From: Lachnospiraceae bacterium
GTDB taxonomy: Bacteria; Bacillota; Clostridia; Lachnospirales; Lachnospiraceae
Assembly (NCBI GenBank): GCA_029008875.1
Contig: JAQXJP010000033.1
Location: 48,380 to 112,379 of the forward strand
Reading direction: 5' to 3'
Length of the DNA stretch: 64,000 nt
Part shown: in pieces, positions 1-8,941 of the stretch
Position numbering within the stretch: position 1 is the first letter of the stretch
Layout: each line of letters begins with the position of its first letter
Notes under the pieces: generated by a model
Databases searched by the model: none
Told to the model about the DNA's origin: nothing
The model's input: the letters and a program-made list of their open reading frames with translations, nothing else
Program-made: the position numbers and the translations under genes

Positions 1-18
1 GATGCCAACAACTTTCAC
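1..18 (-). CDS. Start of an unidentified gene cut by the window edge
   Basis: Only the first six codons are present, starting at a GTG at position 18 and reading M-K-V-V-G-I. An AAGGAG Shine-Dalgarno sequence lies six bases upstream, inside the end of the preceding gene, so a translationally coupled start is likely. The hydrophobic opening would suit a Rossmann or flavodoxin-like fold, but six residues cannot support a function. Confidence 0.4.
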
Positions 19-341
19 GCTTCTCTCCTTCGCTCATTTTTCAGGTAAGAAACAATATCGGTTGTTCCCGTTTTCTGAAGTGTCTCTTCAATCATTTGTT
101 GTACCAGTCCAATCGCCTCATCATATCCTTTTGCAAGACCTATGATATGCAAATCCTGCTTTGGATATCCCGGCTGAAGCAGATCTCTTGCGGGGATGAT
201 ATCCAACAAATTGGCCGGATTGGACGGAAGTGTGACCAGATATACGGATGGCGTTATCCCATTGTGCTCAATCTTCCGTTTTATCCGGACTGCTTTGTCT
301 GCAATGGATTCCCCTACGTACAGATTCTCATACCACTTCAT
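15..341 (-). CDS. Small conserved hypothetical protein
   Basis: This 108-residue soluble protein has no signal peptide or membrane segment. It starts at ATG 341 behind an AGAGGA ribosome binding site. The sequence opens MKWYENLYVGES, has a central stretch with alternating hydrophobic residues (VYLVTLP, LHIIGLAKG) and ends in a basic tail. I recognise it only as the type of small conserved protein common in Lachnospiraceae and cannot assign a function. It follows the NUDIX gene by 9 bases and its stop overlaps the next start, so the three are probably co-transcribed. Confidence 0.7.
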   Translation of the reverse strand: MKWYENLYVGESIADKAVRIKRKIEHNGITPSVYLVTLPSNPANLLDIIPARDLLQPGYPKQDLHIIGLAKGYDEAIGLVQQMIEETLQKTGTTDIVSYLKNERRREA

Positions 342-350
342 ATCATTCCT

Positions 351-803
351 CTAGAAATACTTGTGTGTCCCCCACAAATTGCTTTTTTTCAAATCCAGAT
401 ATTCGTTGTACGCCTTTTCCAGAATCTGCTTCTCATTTGAGAATTTCAACAGATGGTAAGCTTCATGATACTTGTAAAATCCGGAATCGACAAAATACTC
501 TTCTCTCTGCGGCTTACTGTAATAACTCTCGCCCATCATGAGATACCAATGAACTTCCTTCTCCACAGTATCCTCCGGGACGGTGAAAGTATATTGACTT
601 TTTCCAATATACTGAATGATGGTTGCATTGGCGCCGGTTTCCTCCTTCACTTCGCGAAGTGCGGTATCCTTGTATTCTTCGCCCGGCTCAACGGTTCCCT
701 TGGGGAGTACCCATCCTTCATATTTGTTCCTGAAATTCTTGTACAGGAGCAAAATCTTTCCACGAAATATTACCACACCGCCACAACTCGTTGCTTCAAT
801 CAT
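351..803 (-). CDS. NUDIX hydrolase
   Basis: This is a nucleoside-diphosphate-linked moiety hydrolase of about 150 residues. The Nudix box is complete: GTVEPGEEYKDTALREVKEE followed by TGA fits G-x5-E-x7-R-E-U-x-E-E-x-G-U, so the metal-binding glutamates are present. The substrate is not predictable from sequence; sanitising oxidised nucleotides or cleaving dinucleotide polyphosphates are family possibilities. The start was set at ATG 803 (MIEATSCGG), which has GGAGG eight bases upstream; a longer frame to 833 has no ribosome binding site. A good sigma-A promoter lies just upstream at 841-869. Confidence 0.9.
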   Translation of the reverse strand: MIEATSCGGVVIFRGKILLLYKNFRNKYEGWVLPKGTVEPGEEYKDTALREVKEETGANATIIQYIGKSQYTFTVPEDTVEKEVHWYLMMGESYYSKPQREEYFVDSGFYKYHEAYHLLKFSNEKQILEKAYNEYLDLKKSNLWGTHKYF

Positions 804-840
804 TGCAATACCTCCTAACGTGTGGTGAAACATTAGGTTC

Positions 841-869
841 AGTATACCCTAATTCAAGCTTGGATGCAA
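841..869 (-). promoter_or_regulatory. Sigma-A type promoter for the NUDIX gene
   Basis: Read on the minus strand, TTGCAT (864-869) and TATACT (841-846) are separated by exactly 17 bases, about 38 bases upstream of the NUDIX start codon. It lies directly after the stop of the FtsW-PBP gene, which suggests the NUDIX unit is transcribed separately. No operator was seen. Confidence 0.6.
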
Positions 870-880
870 CTCCATCGTCC

Positions 881-3607
881 CTAATGATAGTATGCGTCAA
901 ATATTTTTTTGGCGATGGGTACCGCGTAGGAGCTTCCCGTCCCGGAATCCTCCACGATTACCGCAATGGCAATGTCGTTCTGCCCTTCCTTCCTTGCGAA
1001 GCCCACAAACCATGCGTTGGTCTGGTCCGTAGTGTTGGACACCTGAGCTGTCCCCGTCTTACCATATGCATCATAGGCGGAGACATTCAGTTTTGTCGCC
1101 GTCCCGTCCGTCACAACCGCTCTCATGTACTCCTGCAGAAAAGCAGCCTCCTCCGATGTGCACAGTTCCCCGTAGGTGTAGGGCTCGTAGGAAGTGACCT
1201 GTACGCCCTCGTAGTTCCGGGTTTCGTCAATCAGATAGGGCCGCATCAATACCCCGTCATTATCAATTGCGGAAACCACCATGAGCATGTGCAGGGGTGA
1301 AACCAGCGTGTCGCCCTGACCGATTGCGGTCTGCATGCGCATCCAGGAACTCGCATCGGAATCCAGATGGAATTTGCTGGAATTGGACTCAAACACAATG
1401 GGCAAGTCCCGGTTGAAGAGCATTTGATCACAGACCTCATTCCAAATGCTGATATCCAGATCCGTTCCGATATTGGCGTAACTGCTGTTGCAGGAATTGG
1501 CGAAGGACGCCATCAAGTCTTCCCTGCCGTGATGAGTTTTCTTGGAGCAATTGATGGTATTGTCCTCGTAGGTAAAGCTTCCGTCACAGTCATAGCTGTA
1601 AGTCCAATAATCCTGTGGGTGTTCCCTGTAATATGCCAGGGTTGTAAAAATCTTGAAGGTGGAGCCCGGCGCATACTGTCCCTGCGTTGCCCGATTTACC
1701 AGCACCGATTCTTCGCCGGTTGAGATATCCTCCCAATTTTCCGCGATGGTGTTGGGGTCATAGGACGGTTTGGAGACCATGGCAAGAATTTTACCGGTCT
1801 TTGGTTCCATCACAATGACAGCCCCATCATATTTTCCAAGGGCATCATAGGCAGTTCTCTGCAGGTCAAAATCCAGCGTGGTGATGACGTTGTCACCGAT
1901 GTTTTTCTCCTCCCGAAAACTGTTTTGAGCCCGCTCGAAAAAGGAGGCGTGGGAGGTCAAAAGGGAATAATTGGCCTGGCTTTCCAGCCCTGTCCTTCCG
2001 TAGGTGGAATAACCGACCACATGGGCGAATTCCCTTCCGTAAGTGTACACCCTTGTCTCGTTGTTGTCCGAATCCACCTTGGTATAGGCGAGCACCGTGC
2101 CATCCGATGCCCGGATTTCCCCTCGCACAATCTGGTCGGCCAGCACATCCTGCACTTTGTTATATGGGTTATTCAGGAAAACATCCCTCTCAAACTGCAA
2201 AAACCAGCCGAAATAGGTCATCATTGCCACATACAGAGCCAGGAACAGGTAGGTCACAGCCATAACTGCCTTCGTGGAGTAATTGCTGCTCACTTCCTCG
2301 TTGTCCTGCTTATCCGGACAGATGTAAAGTCCCTGAACAACCCCGAACACAATCAGAGTCGCCACCAGGGAGCTCCCCCCGTAGCTGACCAGCGGCAAGG
2401 TCACGCCGGTGGATGGAATGAACTTGATGGCGCCACCCACAGTCAGGAATATCTGAATAATATAGAGTGTCCCCAATCCCAGAGATACCAGCTTGTAGAA
2501 ACCATCCTTCATGCGGATGGAGACATTGACAATCATAATAAAGCAGCTGAGGCAGACGCAGATCAGACAGAGGGCAAATACGCCTCCCAACTCTTCCGAG
2601 ATTGCAGAAAAAATAAAATCCTTTTCCACTACCGGAATCTTGCCCGGCACGCCCTGCCCTAATCCCAATCCAAACCAGCCGCCGGTTCCGATACCGAACA
2701 AGGACTGACTCACCTGATAACCGGCACTGTCAATCACGGACAGGGGATCCCTCCAGGCAGCGACCCTGGCCTGCACATGGGAGAACAACTGATTCCCCAC
2801 CACTGCCGCAGCCCCCAAAAAACCGATTCCGCCTGCAAAATAATACCATTTCCCGGTTGCCGCAAAAATGAGAACCAGAAACGTAAAGTAATACAAAAAT
2901 GCTCCGCCCAAATCCCTGGAAGCCACCAAAATCAGTACGAAGATGGCGGACACCACGGCGGTGATCATCAACTGCTTCAAATCCTTTTTCCGGTAAATCA
3001 TGGAGGCTATGAAAAAGACAAAGATAATCTTCACAAACTCCGAGGGCTGCACCGAGATTCCAGCGATGGAAATGGATAACTTTGCGCCGTAGCTGGTGGT
3101 TCCCGCCACGGACACAAGACCCAAGGCGATAATTCCCACGGCGGCATACAGCCAGGTCAGATTGCGAAACGCGGATTTGCATTTCAAAATCACCGGAATC
3201 AAAAGAGCAAATGTCATTCCTCCAATCAAAAAAATAAACTGGCGGATGGATCGCTCCATGGAAAGCCGCGTCAACACAATCATCCCAACCATAAGGAGCA
3301 GGATCATATTGTTGAGAAGCAAATCGCACACCTTGAGAAAACATAGCTTGTACAAAAGCAAAATTCCCGCAAATGCAATCACCTGAATGGCATAGAAAAC
3401 CAAAATATCAGTTTCCTTCGTGGTCAGATACAGCACCCAGTAGGCATCAAAATGAAACAGAAACATAATGACGCGCTGTATCGTGTAAATGGTCCCGTTT
3501 ACCCTTTTATTCTGGTTTTTGGAAAATCCGAAAAAGCAGGTGAAGGTGTACAGCAAAAACAACACGATCAATATGTACTTTGACAATTCCTGCGTCCAAT
3601 GAACCAT
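881..3607 (-). CDS. FtsW/RodA/SpoVE glycosyltransferase fused to a class B PBP transpeptidase
   Basis: One 908-residue protein carries both cell-wall polymerase activities. Residues 1 to about 430 form a multi-helix SEDS domain with the conserved GTGGWFGLGLGQG and EKDFIFSAISEELG segments; the Asp of DFIF is the conserved SEDS acidic residue. A further helix near 447-470 leads into a periplasmic-side transpeptidase. That domain has all three penicillin-binding motifs: STFK (S649-K652), SCN (705-707) and KTG (850-852). The frame is continuous with no internal start needed, so it should polymerise glycan and crosslink peptides as one chain. SEDS proteins and class B PBPs normally act as separate partners. 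It is 3 bases downstream of the U32 gene. Whether it serves division, elongation or sporulation cannot be told from sequence. Confidence 0.93.
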   Translation of the reverse strand: MVHWTQELSKYILIVLFLLYTFTCFFGFSKNQNKRVNGTIYTIQRVIMFLFHFDAYWVLYLTTKETDILVFYAIQVIAFAGILLLYKLCFLKVCDLLLNNMILLLMVGMIVLTRLSMERSIRQFIFLIGGMTFALLIPVILKCKSAFRNLTWLYAAVGIIALGLVSVAGTTSYGAKLSISIAGISVQPSEFVKIIFVFFIASMIYRKKDLKQLMITAVVSAIFVLILVASRDLGGAFLYYFTFLVLIFAATGKWYYFAGGIGFLGAAAVVGNQLFSHVQARVAAWRDPLSVIDSAGYQVSQSLFGIGTGGWFGLGLGQGVPGKIPVVEKDFIFSAISEELGGVFALCLICVCLSCFIMIVNVSIRMKDGFYKLVSLGLGTLYIIQIFLTVGGAIKFIPSTGVTLPLVSYGGSSLVATLIVFGVVQGLYICPDKQDNEEVSSNYSTKAVMAVTYLFLALYVAMMTYFGWFLQFERDVFLNNPYNKVQDVLADQIVRGEIRASDGTVLAYTKVDSDNNETRVYTYGREFAHVVGYSTYGRTGLESQANYSLLTSHASFFERAQNSFREEKNIGDNVITTLDFDLQRTAYDALGKYDGAVIVMEPKTGKILAMVSKPSYDPNTIAENWEDISTGEESVLVNRATQGQYAPGSTFKIFTTLAYYREHPQDYWTYSYDCDGSFTYEDNTINCSKKTHHGREDLMASFANSCNSSYANIGTDLDISIWNEVCDQMLFNRDLPIVFESNSSKFHLDSDASSWMRMQTAIGQGDTLVSPLHMLMVVSAIDNDGVLMRPYLIDETRNYEGVQVTSYEPYTYGELCTSEEAAFLQEYMRAVVTDGTATKLNVSAYDAYGKTGTAQVSNTTDQTNAWFVGFARKEGQNDIAIAVIVEDSGTGSSYAVPIAKKIFDAYYH

Positions 3608-3610
3608 AGG

Positions 3611-5785
3611 CTATTCAACCCCTCGTTTATAGTGTCCGTTTGTGTATTCCACCGAAGAATCCCGGGGAACACATGAGATATTGCCCTTAGATAAATCGGA
3701 GAACAGCTTGCATATCTGCTTCATCTGCCCTCCACTCTCCACGGTAAAATGAAAAACGTATCGGTTTAACCCAGCCCTCTTCAGTTCCTCAAGATTTTGA
3801 AAAAGAAGGGTTGGCAGAGAATTATAGATAATATTGTAGCATTCCTCACAGCAATTTTGTACCGGAAACAGTTTGTGATAGCGATCCTCCAGATAATGCA
3901 AAGTTCTCTTTTTATCACAGCCGCATGCGTTGCGATGTACACAGTTTGCCGTTGTCATAAGCGGATAATACCCGTAAATACACATAAAACTTTTCCTGTT
4001 GTTGCGCTTTTGAATTTCCTGCCGATTCAATTCGTAGGGCACGGTATTCCATGCAACGCCCCACTCTTCAAGGGTATCCTCTGCCACATCGTTGTAGGTG
4101 TAGAGATTGTGGTCCCCAATCAGGGGGACACGGGGGAAAAACTGACGGCAGAAGCCGATTTCCTCCAAATTCTTAACAATGATCGCATCCAACTCTAACC
4201 GTTTTAGCAAATCAATTTGCCTGCGGTAGAACTCCGAAGTCTTTTGACGGAAAATACTCGGCATGAGAAGCACCGCTTTTTTCCCGTTTTTCTTTATCCG
4301 GGATATATCCTCCTCCAGAGAGTCCGCAAACACATCATGACGATATGCATCGGCGGAAACGGCGATTGTGTCTGCGAAGTCACAGGACAACACAGCCCAC
4401 AACTGTTCTCTCTGCTCAATAATGATCATGTTGCCAAAGTCACTGCCTTGCTCTTTGAAACCTTCCGTGATGACTTCCTCCATACTCCCGCTTACAGGTT
4501 CTGCTTCCCGGTAAAGGCGCTGCAGGATGCGTCGTTCCATCTCCTCAATTGCCGAGCGGCGCAATTGGTTGAGAGCGCCGTTTGGAATAAAAATATCCCC
4601 CTCCGTTTCCACCGACAAATCCTCAAAAGCAAAGGCGGTATCCTTTGTTTTCTGCAATCTGGCAGAGATGTCCTCCCTGCTCATGGGCTGATTCTTGGCA
4701 GATTCCACCGCGGTTCCCTCCACGGTAATCCATTCCTCCAAATCCGTGTGCTTCACCTGCAACACGGAGGGTTCTCCCACCTTGAGGAACGCAGCTCCGC
4801 GAATCGGCACATATCTTCGATTGGGGATATACTCCTTTGCCTCCGATGTGAAGGAAGGCTTCTGATAAGTCACCATATCCTCCCCGTTGTGCCGGTGAAA
4901 AAAGGCATCGGTAAATCCACAGCGATTGCCGTAGGAAGCCAATTTTTCGCGGTCCTCCTTTGTGACATGACAATCGGTAGAATCAAGTAGCATATCCACA
5001 TACTTGCGGTACATTGCCACAACCGAAGCCGCATAGGAAGCCTGCTTCATCCGCCCCTCAATCTTCAGGGAATACACACCGGCATCACGGAATTCCCCCA
5101 GATGGTCAATGCCGCAGAAATCTTTTAGACTCAGAATATAGCTTTCTTTTTTGACAGTTTTATGCTGCTCATCCCTTACCGTGTAAGGCAGACGGCAGGG
5201 TTGGGCACATCGGCCCCGGTTGCCGCTTCTTCCGCCCAGCAAACTGCTGAAAAGACACTGTCCGGAGTAACTGTAACAAAGTGCTCCATGGACAAATGCC
5301 TCTATCTCGATTCCCGTCTCCTCGTGAATTCGCTTCATTTCCGGGATGGACACTTCCCTTGCCATCACCACTCGGGTAACCCCGTATTGCTGCAGCAGAC
5401 GCACTCCCTCCACACCCGTCACGGTCATCTGAGTGCTGGTGTGAATCGGAAGCTTGGGGAACCAACTGTGGATGCAGCAAAGAGCGCCGAAATCCTGGAC
5501 CAATACCGCGTCAAGCCCGTGCTCATAGTATGGTTTCAGATAATCATACAGCTCATCCAATTCTCTGTTTTTCAGCAACGTGTTGACGGTCAGATAGACT
5601 TTCACGCCCCGCAGGTGGGCATAATCCAACGCCGCAAGCATCTCCTCTTCGGAAAAATTATTGGCATAGGCTCTCGCGCCGAATTTGGTCCCCCCGAGGT
5701 AGACGGCATCCGCACCCGCATCAATCACCGCTCTCAAAATTTCCATGGATCCGGCCGGAGCCAGAATTTCAAAATCAGGATTCAT
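3611..5785 (-). CDS. U32 family peptidase-like protein (RlhA/TrhP type)
   Basis: This 724-residue cytoplasmic protein has the U32 signature E-A-F-V-H-G-A-L-C-Y-S-Y-S-G-Q-C-L-F-S, followed by a Cys-containing GRCAQPCR segment. The N terminus is the TIM-barrel half typical of the family (EILAPAGSMEILRAVIDAGA). The C-terminal half has more cysteines (CVHRNACGCDKK, CCEECYN). Although named peptidases, characterised bacterial members TrhP and RlhA hydroxylate tRNA or 23S rRNA; the length resembles the long RlhA-type form, so RNA hydroxylation is the better guess, though inferred. It starts at ATG 5785 with AAGGAG five bases upstream, and runs into the FtsW-PBP gene. Confidence 0.85.
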   Translation of the reverse strand: MNPDFEILAPAGSMEILRAVIDAGADAVYLGGTKFGARAYANNFSEEEMLAALDYAHLRGVKVYLTVNTLLKNRELDELYDYLKPYYEHGLDAVLVQDFGALCCIHSWFPKLPIHTSTQMTVTGVEGVRLLQQYGVTRVVMAREVSIPEMKRIHEETGIEIEAFVHGALCYSYSGQCLFSSLLGGRSGNRGRCAQPCRLPYTVRDEQHKTVKKESYILSLKDFCGIDHLGEFRDAGVYSLKIEGRMKQASYAASVVAMYRKYVDMLLDSTDCHVTKEDREKLASYGNRCGFTDAFFHRHNGEDMVTYQKPSFTSEAKEYIPNRRYVPIRGAAFLKVGEPSVLQVKHTDLEEWITVEGTAVESAKNQPMSREDISARLQKTKDTAFAFEDLSVETEGDIFIPNGALNQLRRSAIEEMERRILQRLYREAEPVSGSMEEVITEGFKEQGSDFGNMIIIEQREQLWAVLSCDFADTIAVSADAYRHDVFADSLEEDISRIKKNGKKAVLLMPSIFRQKTSEFYRRQIDLLKRLELDAIIVKNLEEIGFCRQFFPRVPLIGDHNLYTYNDVAEDTLEEWGVAWNTVPYELNRQEIQKRNNRKSFMCIYGYYPLMTTANCVHRNACGCDKKRTLHYLEDRYHKLFPVQNCCEECYNIIYNSLPTLLFQNLEELKRAGLNRYVFHFTVESGGQMKQICKLFSDLSKGNISCVPRDSSVEYTNGHYKRGVE

Positions 5786-5794
5786 TGTTTCTCC

Positions 5795-5840
5795 TTAAAA
5801 AAGAAAGGACAAAAACTACGTTAGCTTCTGTCCCTTTTGT
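5795..5840 (-). terminator. Probable intrinsic terminator or attenuator between zapA and the U32 gene
   Basis: On the minus strand a stem of about 12 pairs (arms 5822-5833 and 5807-5818, two G-U pairs, tiny loop) is followed by TTTC and six T. It begins only a few bases after the zapA stop. The U-rich tail runs into the ribosome binding site of the U32 gene, so it could partly limit read-through. Confidence 0.55.
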
Positions 5841-5843
5841 ATC

Positions 5844-6311
5844 TCACTTCTTGGATGTAATATCTGTTGCGGAAGATGTGCCACCACCCTGCGGCTTCTT
5901 GGGATCCAGCAAAGTATCTTCCAGTGTAGCTTCCAGTCTCGCTTTATTCAGCAACAACTCTTTATTCTCAGATTCCAATTCTTTCATGGTCTCCTGCGCA
6001 TTTTCCACCTTGATCTGCTCGGCAATCAAATCGTGTTTGAGATCATAGATCTCTTTGTCCTTCATCTCAATGTCATGCTCCAGCTTCTCAATCAGAGCCT
6101 TGGCTTTAAAATAGTCATCTGCGATATTAATCTGAATTAAAGTTCCCTTCATATTCAACGGAAAATGGCGAAAATCCTCAATCGCATCGTACTCTGCGAT
6201 TTTCTCATTAATATATGCGGCAACCTTCTGCAGATACTCCGCACCCTCATAACCGCTCAAGGTATACACTTTTCCGTCAATCACAACTTCCGTACTCGTC
6301 TTGGCTGACAT
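5844..6311 (-). CDS. zapA: Cell division protein ZapA
   Basis: ZapA binds and bundles FtsZ at the division site. The first 90 residues match the family (VVIDGKVYTLSGYEGAEYL, KVAAYINEKIAEYD, INIADDYFKA). A long coiled coil follows, rich in E, K and L, and the tail is G/S/T-rich and probably disordered. At 155 residues it is longer than minimal ZapA, as is usual in Clostridia. The start at ATG 6311 (MSAKTS) is preceded by GGAGG at five bases; the frame could open further upstream but without a ribosome binding site. Promoter elements lie at 6375-6403. Confidence 0.88.
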   Translation of the reverse strand: MSAKTSTEVVIDGKVYTLSGYEGAEYLQKVAAYINEKIAEYDAIEDFRHFPLNMKGTLIQINIADDYFKAKALIEKLEHDIEMKDKEIYDLKHDLIAEQIKVENAQETMKELESENKELLLNKARLEATLEDTLLDPKKPQGGGTSSATDITSKK

Positions 6312-6374
6312 AACAACCTCCAATTTATCGAATTCCTGCGAAACCACAAGATTTTGTATCACAATACACTATAT

Positions 6375-6403
6375 ATAGTAGCATGTCCTTCGATGGATGG
6401 CAA
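6375..6403 (-). promoter_or_regulatory. Sigma-A type promoter for zapA
   Basis: Minus-strand TTGCCA (6398-6403) and TACTAT (6375-6380) are 17 bases apart, about 64 bases before the zapA start. It lies in the gap after ruvB, so zapA and the U32/FtsW-PBP genes can be transcribed independently of ruvAB. Confidence 0.5.
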
Positions 6404-6410
6404 GTTTTTC

Positions 6411-7403
6411 TTAACGTTTTATTCCAAAATGTTCGTACGCAAAGTCGGTAGCCACACGACCTTTCGGGGTTCGGTGAATGAATCCGTTCTTCACAAGATA
6501 GGGTTCATACACGTCCTCAATGGTACCTGCATCCTCCCCAAGGGAGGCTGCCAGAGTGTCCAGCCCAACCGGTCCCCCCTGGAACTTTTCAATGATGGTG
6601 AGAAGAATTCCCCTGTCGTTTTGATCCAGACCGTATTTGTCCACTTCAAGCAAATCCAGCGCAAAGGAAGCCACCTCATAGGTGATAATTCCATCGTATT
6701 TCACTTCCGCAAAATCCCGCACGCGCTTCAGCAGACGATTGGCAAGGCGGGGTGTTCCTCTGGAACGGCGGGCCATCTCATAAGCCCCCTGCTCGTCGAT
6801 GGTGATATTCAACCGTGCCGCGGAGTTGAGTATGATGGTCTTCAATTCCTCCACCGTGTAATACTCCATGTGGCACACTACCCCAAAACGGTCCCGCAGG
6901 GGTGCTGAGAGCATACCAGCCCGGGTGGTGGCACCTACCAGCGTGAATTTCGGCAGATTATAGCGGATGGACTTCATGGTCTCACCCTTGCCAAGTATGA
7001 TGTCGATGGCGTAGTCCTCCATGGCCGGATACAGTACTTCCTCCACCTGACGGTTCAACCGGTGAATCTCATCCACAAACAACACATCCCCATCGGACAA
7101 GGTGGTCAGAATTGCCGCCATCTCACCCGGTTTTGCAATTGCCGGCCCGGAAGTGATTTTGATGCGGGTTCCCATCTCGTTGGCGATAATCTGCGCCAGG
7201 GTTGTCTTGCCGAGGCCCGGAGGCCCGTAAAACAATACATGGTCCAGTGCTTCCTCTCTTAGCTTTGCAGCTTCAATATATATTTTGATATTGTCCTTTA
7301 TTTTTTCCTGCCCGATGTATTCCGCCAGGGACATGGGTCTCAAATTCGACTCAATCCTCTTGTCCTCCTCCTGAATCTGGGTAGAAATCACTCTTTTTTC
7401 CAT
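6411..7403 (-). CDS. ruvB: Holliday junction branch migration helicase RuvB
   Basis: RuvB is the hexameric AAA+ ATPase that pulls DNA through a RuvA-bound Holliday junction. The 330 residues have Walker [10 protein letters not shown] at about 60-68, Walker [10 protein letters not shown] near 108-116, the sensor [10 protein letters not shown] and the C-terminal winged-helix ending [16 protein letters not shown]. The length is normal. It starts at ATG 7403 behind GAGG and follows ruvA by 19 bases, the usual order ruvA-ruvB. Confidence 0.98.
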   Translation of the reverse strand: MEKRVISTQIQEEDKRIESNLRPMSLAEYIGQEKIKDNIKIYIEAAKLREEALDHVLFYGPPGLGKTTLAQIIANEMGTRIKITSGPAIAKPGEMAAILTTLSDGDVLFVDEIHRLNRQVEEVLYPAMEDYAIDIILGKGETMKSIRYNLPKFTLVGATTRAGMLSAPLRDRFGVVCHMEYYTVEELKTIILNSAARLNITIDEQGAYEMARRSRGTPRLANRLLKRVRDFAEVKYDGIITYEVASFALDLLEVDKYGLDQNDRGILLTIIEKFQGGPVGLDTLAASLGEDAGTIEDVYEPYLVKNGFIHRTPKGRVATDFAYEHFGIKR

Positions 7404-7422
7404 GGATTACCTCAACTTCCTA

Positions 7423-8037
7423 TCAGAAAAGCGACATGCTCTTCAGTGCAGCTTTCAGAATTTCTTCCACATCCATATTCTCTGTAATCTCAAGCTTTGA
7501 GACAGCCTTCAAACTCTCGGCGGAGGAATATCCCAGCGCCGTGAGTGCCATAATCGCATCATTCTTCGCGGTGGAATCCAATTTCGGGCCTGCGGCTTCA
7601 CCCTCATGGGCCAGTTTCTTCTCGAAGGCATCCTCCAGGGACATCTTATCCTTCAGTTCCAACACCACCCGCTGTGCAGTCTTGCCGCCCACTCCGGGGG
7701 CCTTGGATATAGTCTTGGAATCACCGGAGAGAATGGCAAAGCGTAAATCGTCCGCGGAAAGGGTGGAAAGAATGGCCATTGCTCCCTTGGGGCCGATTCC
7801 ACTCACCCCCAGCAGCAATTTGAACATCTCCAGTTCATCCCGATCCAAAAAGCCATAGAGCATCATCAGATCCTCTCTCAAATACAAATAGGTATGTACT
7901 TTAATCTCACTGCCGATCATGGGCAGCTGTTCCATGGAGAGCCCTGACAGATAAATCATGTAGCCGATGCCGTTCACATCAATCACCACATGGTCCAAAT
8001 TTCTCTCCACCAATTCACCACGAATGTAAGAATACAT
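7423..8037 (-). CDS. ruvA: Holliday junction DNA-binding protein RuvA
   Basis: RuvA tetramers hold the four-way junction and load RuvB. The 204-residue sequence shows the N-terminal OB fold (MYSYIRGELVERNLDHVVIDVNGIGY), two helix-hairpin-helix segments (LLGVSGIGPKGAMAIL and APGVGGKTAQRVVLELKDK) and the small C-terminal RuvB-contact domain (AIMALTALGYSSAE). It starts at ATG 8037 with AGGAGAGG upstream. No ruvC is seen nearby; many Firmicutes use RecU instead. Confidence 0.98.
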   Translation of the reverse strand: MYSYIRGELVERNLDHVVIDVNGIGYMIYLSGLSMEQLPMIGSEIKVHTYLYLREDLMMLYGFLDRDELEMFKLLLGVSGIGPKGAMAILSTLSADDLRFAILSGDSKTISKAPGVGGKTAQRVVLELKDKMSLEDAFEKKLAHEGEAAGPKLDSTAKNDAIMALTALGYSSAESLKAVSKLEITENMDVEEILKAALKSMSLF

Positions 8038-8046
8038 AATCCTCTC

Positions 8047-8568
8047 CTATAATCCTATGCGATCTCCGACACGAAGAACGATCTCCTGGGCAATGATTCC
8101 GATGAGAAGCCCCGTCACTGCACCGGACAGTAAAAGCACCGGGGCATAGTAAAACACCGAAAGGTTGCTGACAAGAAAGGCTGCCATGAACAGCTGTCCT
8201 ATATTATGTGCCAGCCCGCCCGCGATGCTAACGCAAAAGCAATTGATTTTTCCCCATTTCTTGAGTGCAAGCATAACGACGTAACTGAATAGTCCCCCGG
8301 CGAGGGAGTAAAGAATGCTGAACACATTTCCAAACAAAAATCCGCTGATTACAATGCGAAAAACGGAAATGCCAAGGGCTTCCCATGGCCCGATGCAATA
8401 CAACACAAAAATCACCACAATGTTGGTGAGCCCAAGTTTCACGCCCGGAATTCCAAAATGAAAGGGAATCAATGCCTCTACATAGCTGCAAATCAAGGCT
8501 AAAGCCAAAAACAGGCCCATGTATGCTGTTTTCCGTCGCCGGTTGCCCTTATTGTGCGATTGCGTCAT
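8047..8568 (-). CDS. Gx transporter family membrane protein (heptaprenyl diphosphate synthase component I-like)
   Basis: This protein of about 173 residues has five or six predicted membrane helices. The ALIPFHFGIPGVKLGLTNIVVI segment is typical of the Gx transporter family, once annotated as component I of heptaprenyl diphosphate synthase. Resemblance to ECF substrate-binding subunits suggests uptake of a small precursor, but the substrate is unknown. I set the start at ATG 8568 (MTQSHNKGNRRRK), whose basic N terminus precedes the first helix; the ribosome binding site is weak. It overlaps the end of the NusG-II gene by 20 bases, so the pair is translationally coupled. Confidence 0.82.
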   Translation of the reverse strand: MTQSHNKGNRRRKTAYMGLFLALALICSYVEALIPFHFGIPGVKLGLTNIVVIFVLYCIGPWEALGISVFRIVISGFLFGNVFSILYSLAGGLFSYVVMLALKKWGKINCFCVSIAGGLAHNIGQLFMAAFLVSNLSVFYYAPVLLLSGAVTGLLIGIIAQEIVLRVGDRIGL

Positions 8569-8932
8569 ATTCCATATCCTCTGTACCATACACGGCAATC
8601 ACCAGCTTGTGGGGCAGACACACAATGGTCTCTCCATCTCGGGAGATGCCGCTTTGATGCACGCAAAGCTTATCCGGACAATTTGCATCCGTCACATACG
8701 CCCGATGGTCCTTCACCTGTACGATATTGTAAAATCTATCGTTTTCCAGGAGTATTTCTTTTTCCACATCCTGGGAAAGTGATATCCGATCAATCACCGT
8801 CCCGTCATACTCCACCAGAATGTAATCACCCACGGTGCGATGGAACAGACGAAACGCCATCGTGGACAGGATCAGCAAAATGGCAACTATAATCAGAAAC
8901 AGGATATCCGTTTTACCAATGCGCCGATTCAT
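8549..8932 (-). CDS. NusG domain II-containing membrane-anchored protein
   Basis: The 127 residues comprise one N-terminal membrane anchor (about 10-28) and an extracytoplasmic domain of the NusG domain II family (formerly DUF1312). Family features visible are the VTDANCPDKLCVHQSG stretch with two cysteines and the later IVCLPHKLVIAV. The domain is unrelated in role to transcription factor NusG. In Gram-positive bacteria it often travels with the Gx transporter family and near ApbE-type flavin transferases, as here (apbE is 4.5 kb away), which hints at a redox or flavin-related role outside the membrane. That role is inference. Confidence 0.85.
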   Translation of the reverse strand: MNRRIGKTDILFLIIVAILLILSTMAFRLFHRTVGDYILVEYDGTVIDRISLSQDVEKEILLENDRFYNIVQVKDHRAYVTDANCPDKLCVHQSGISRDGETIVCLPHKLVIAVYGTEDMEYDAIAQ

Positions 8933-8941
8933 CCGATCACC

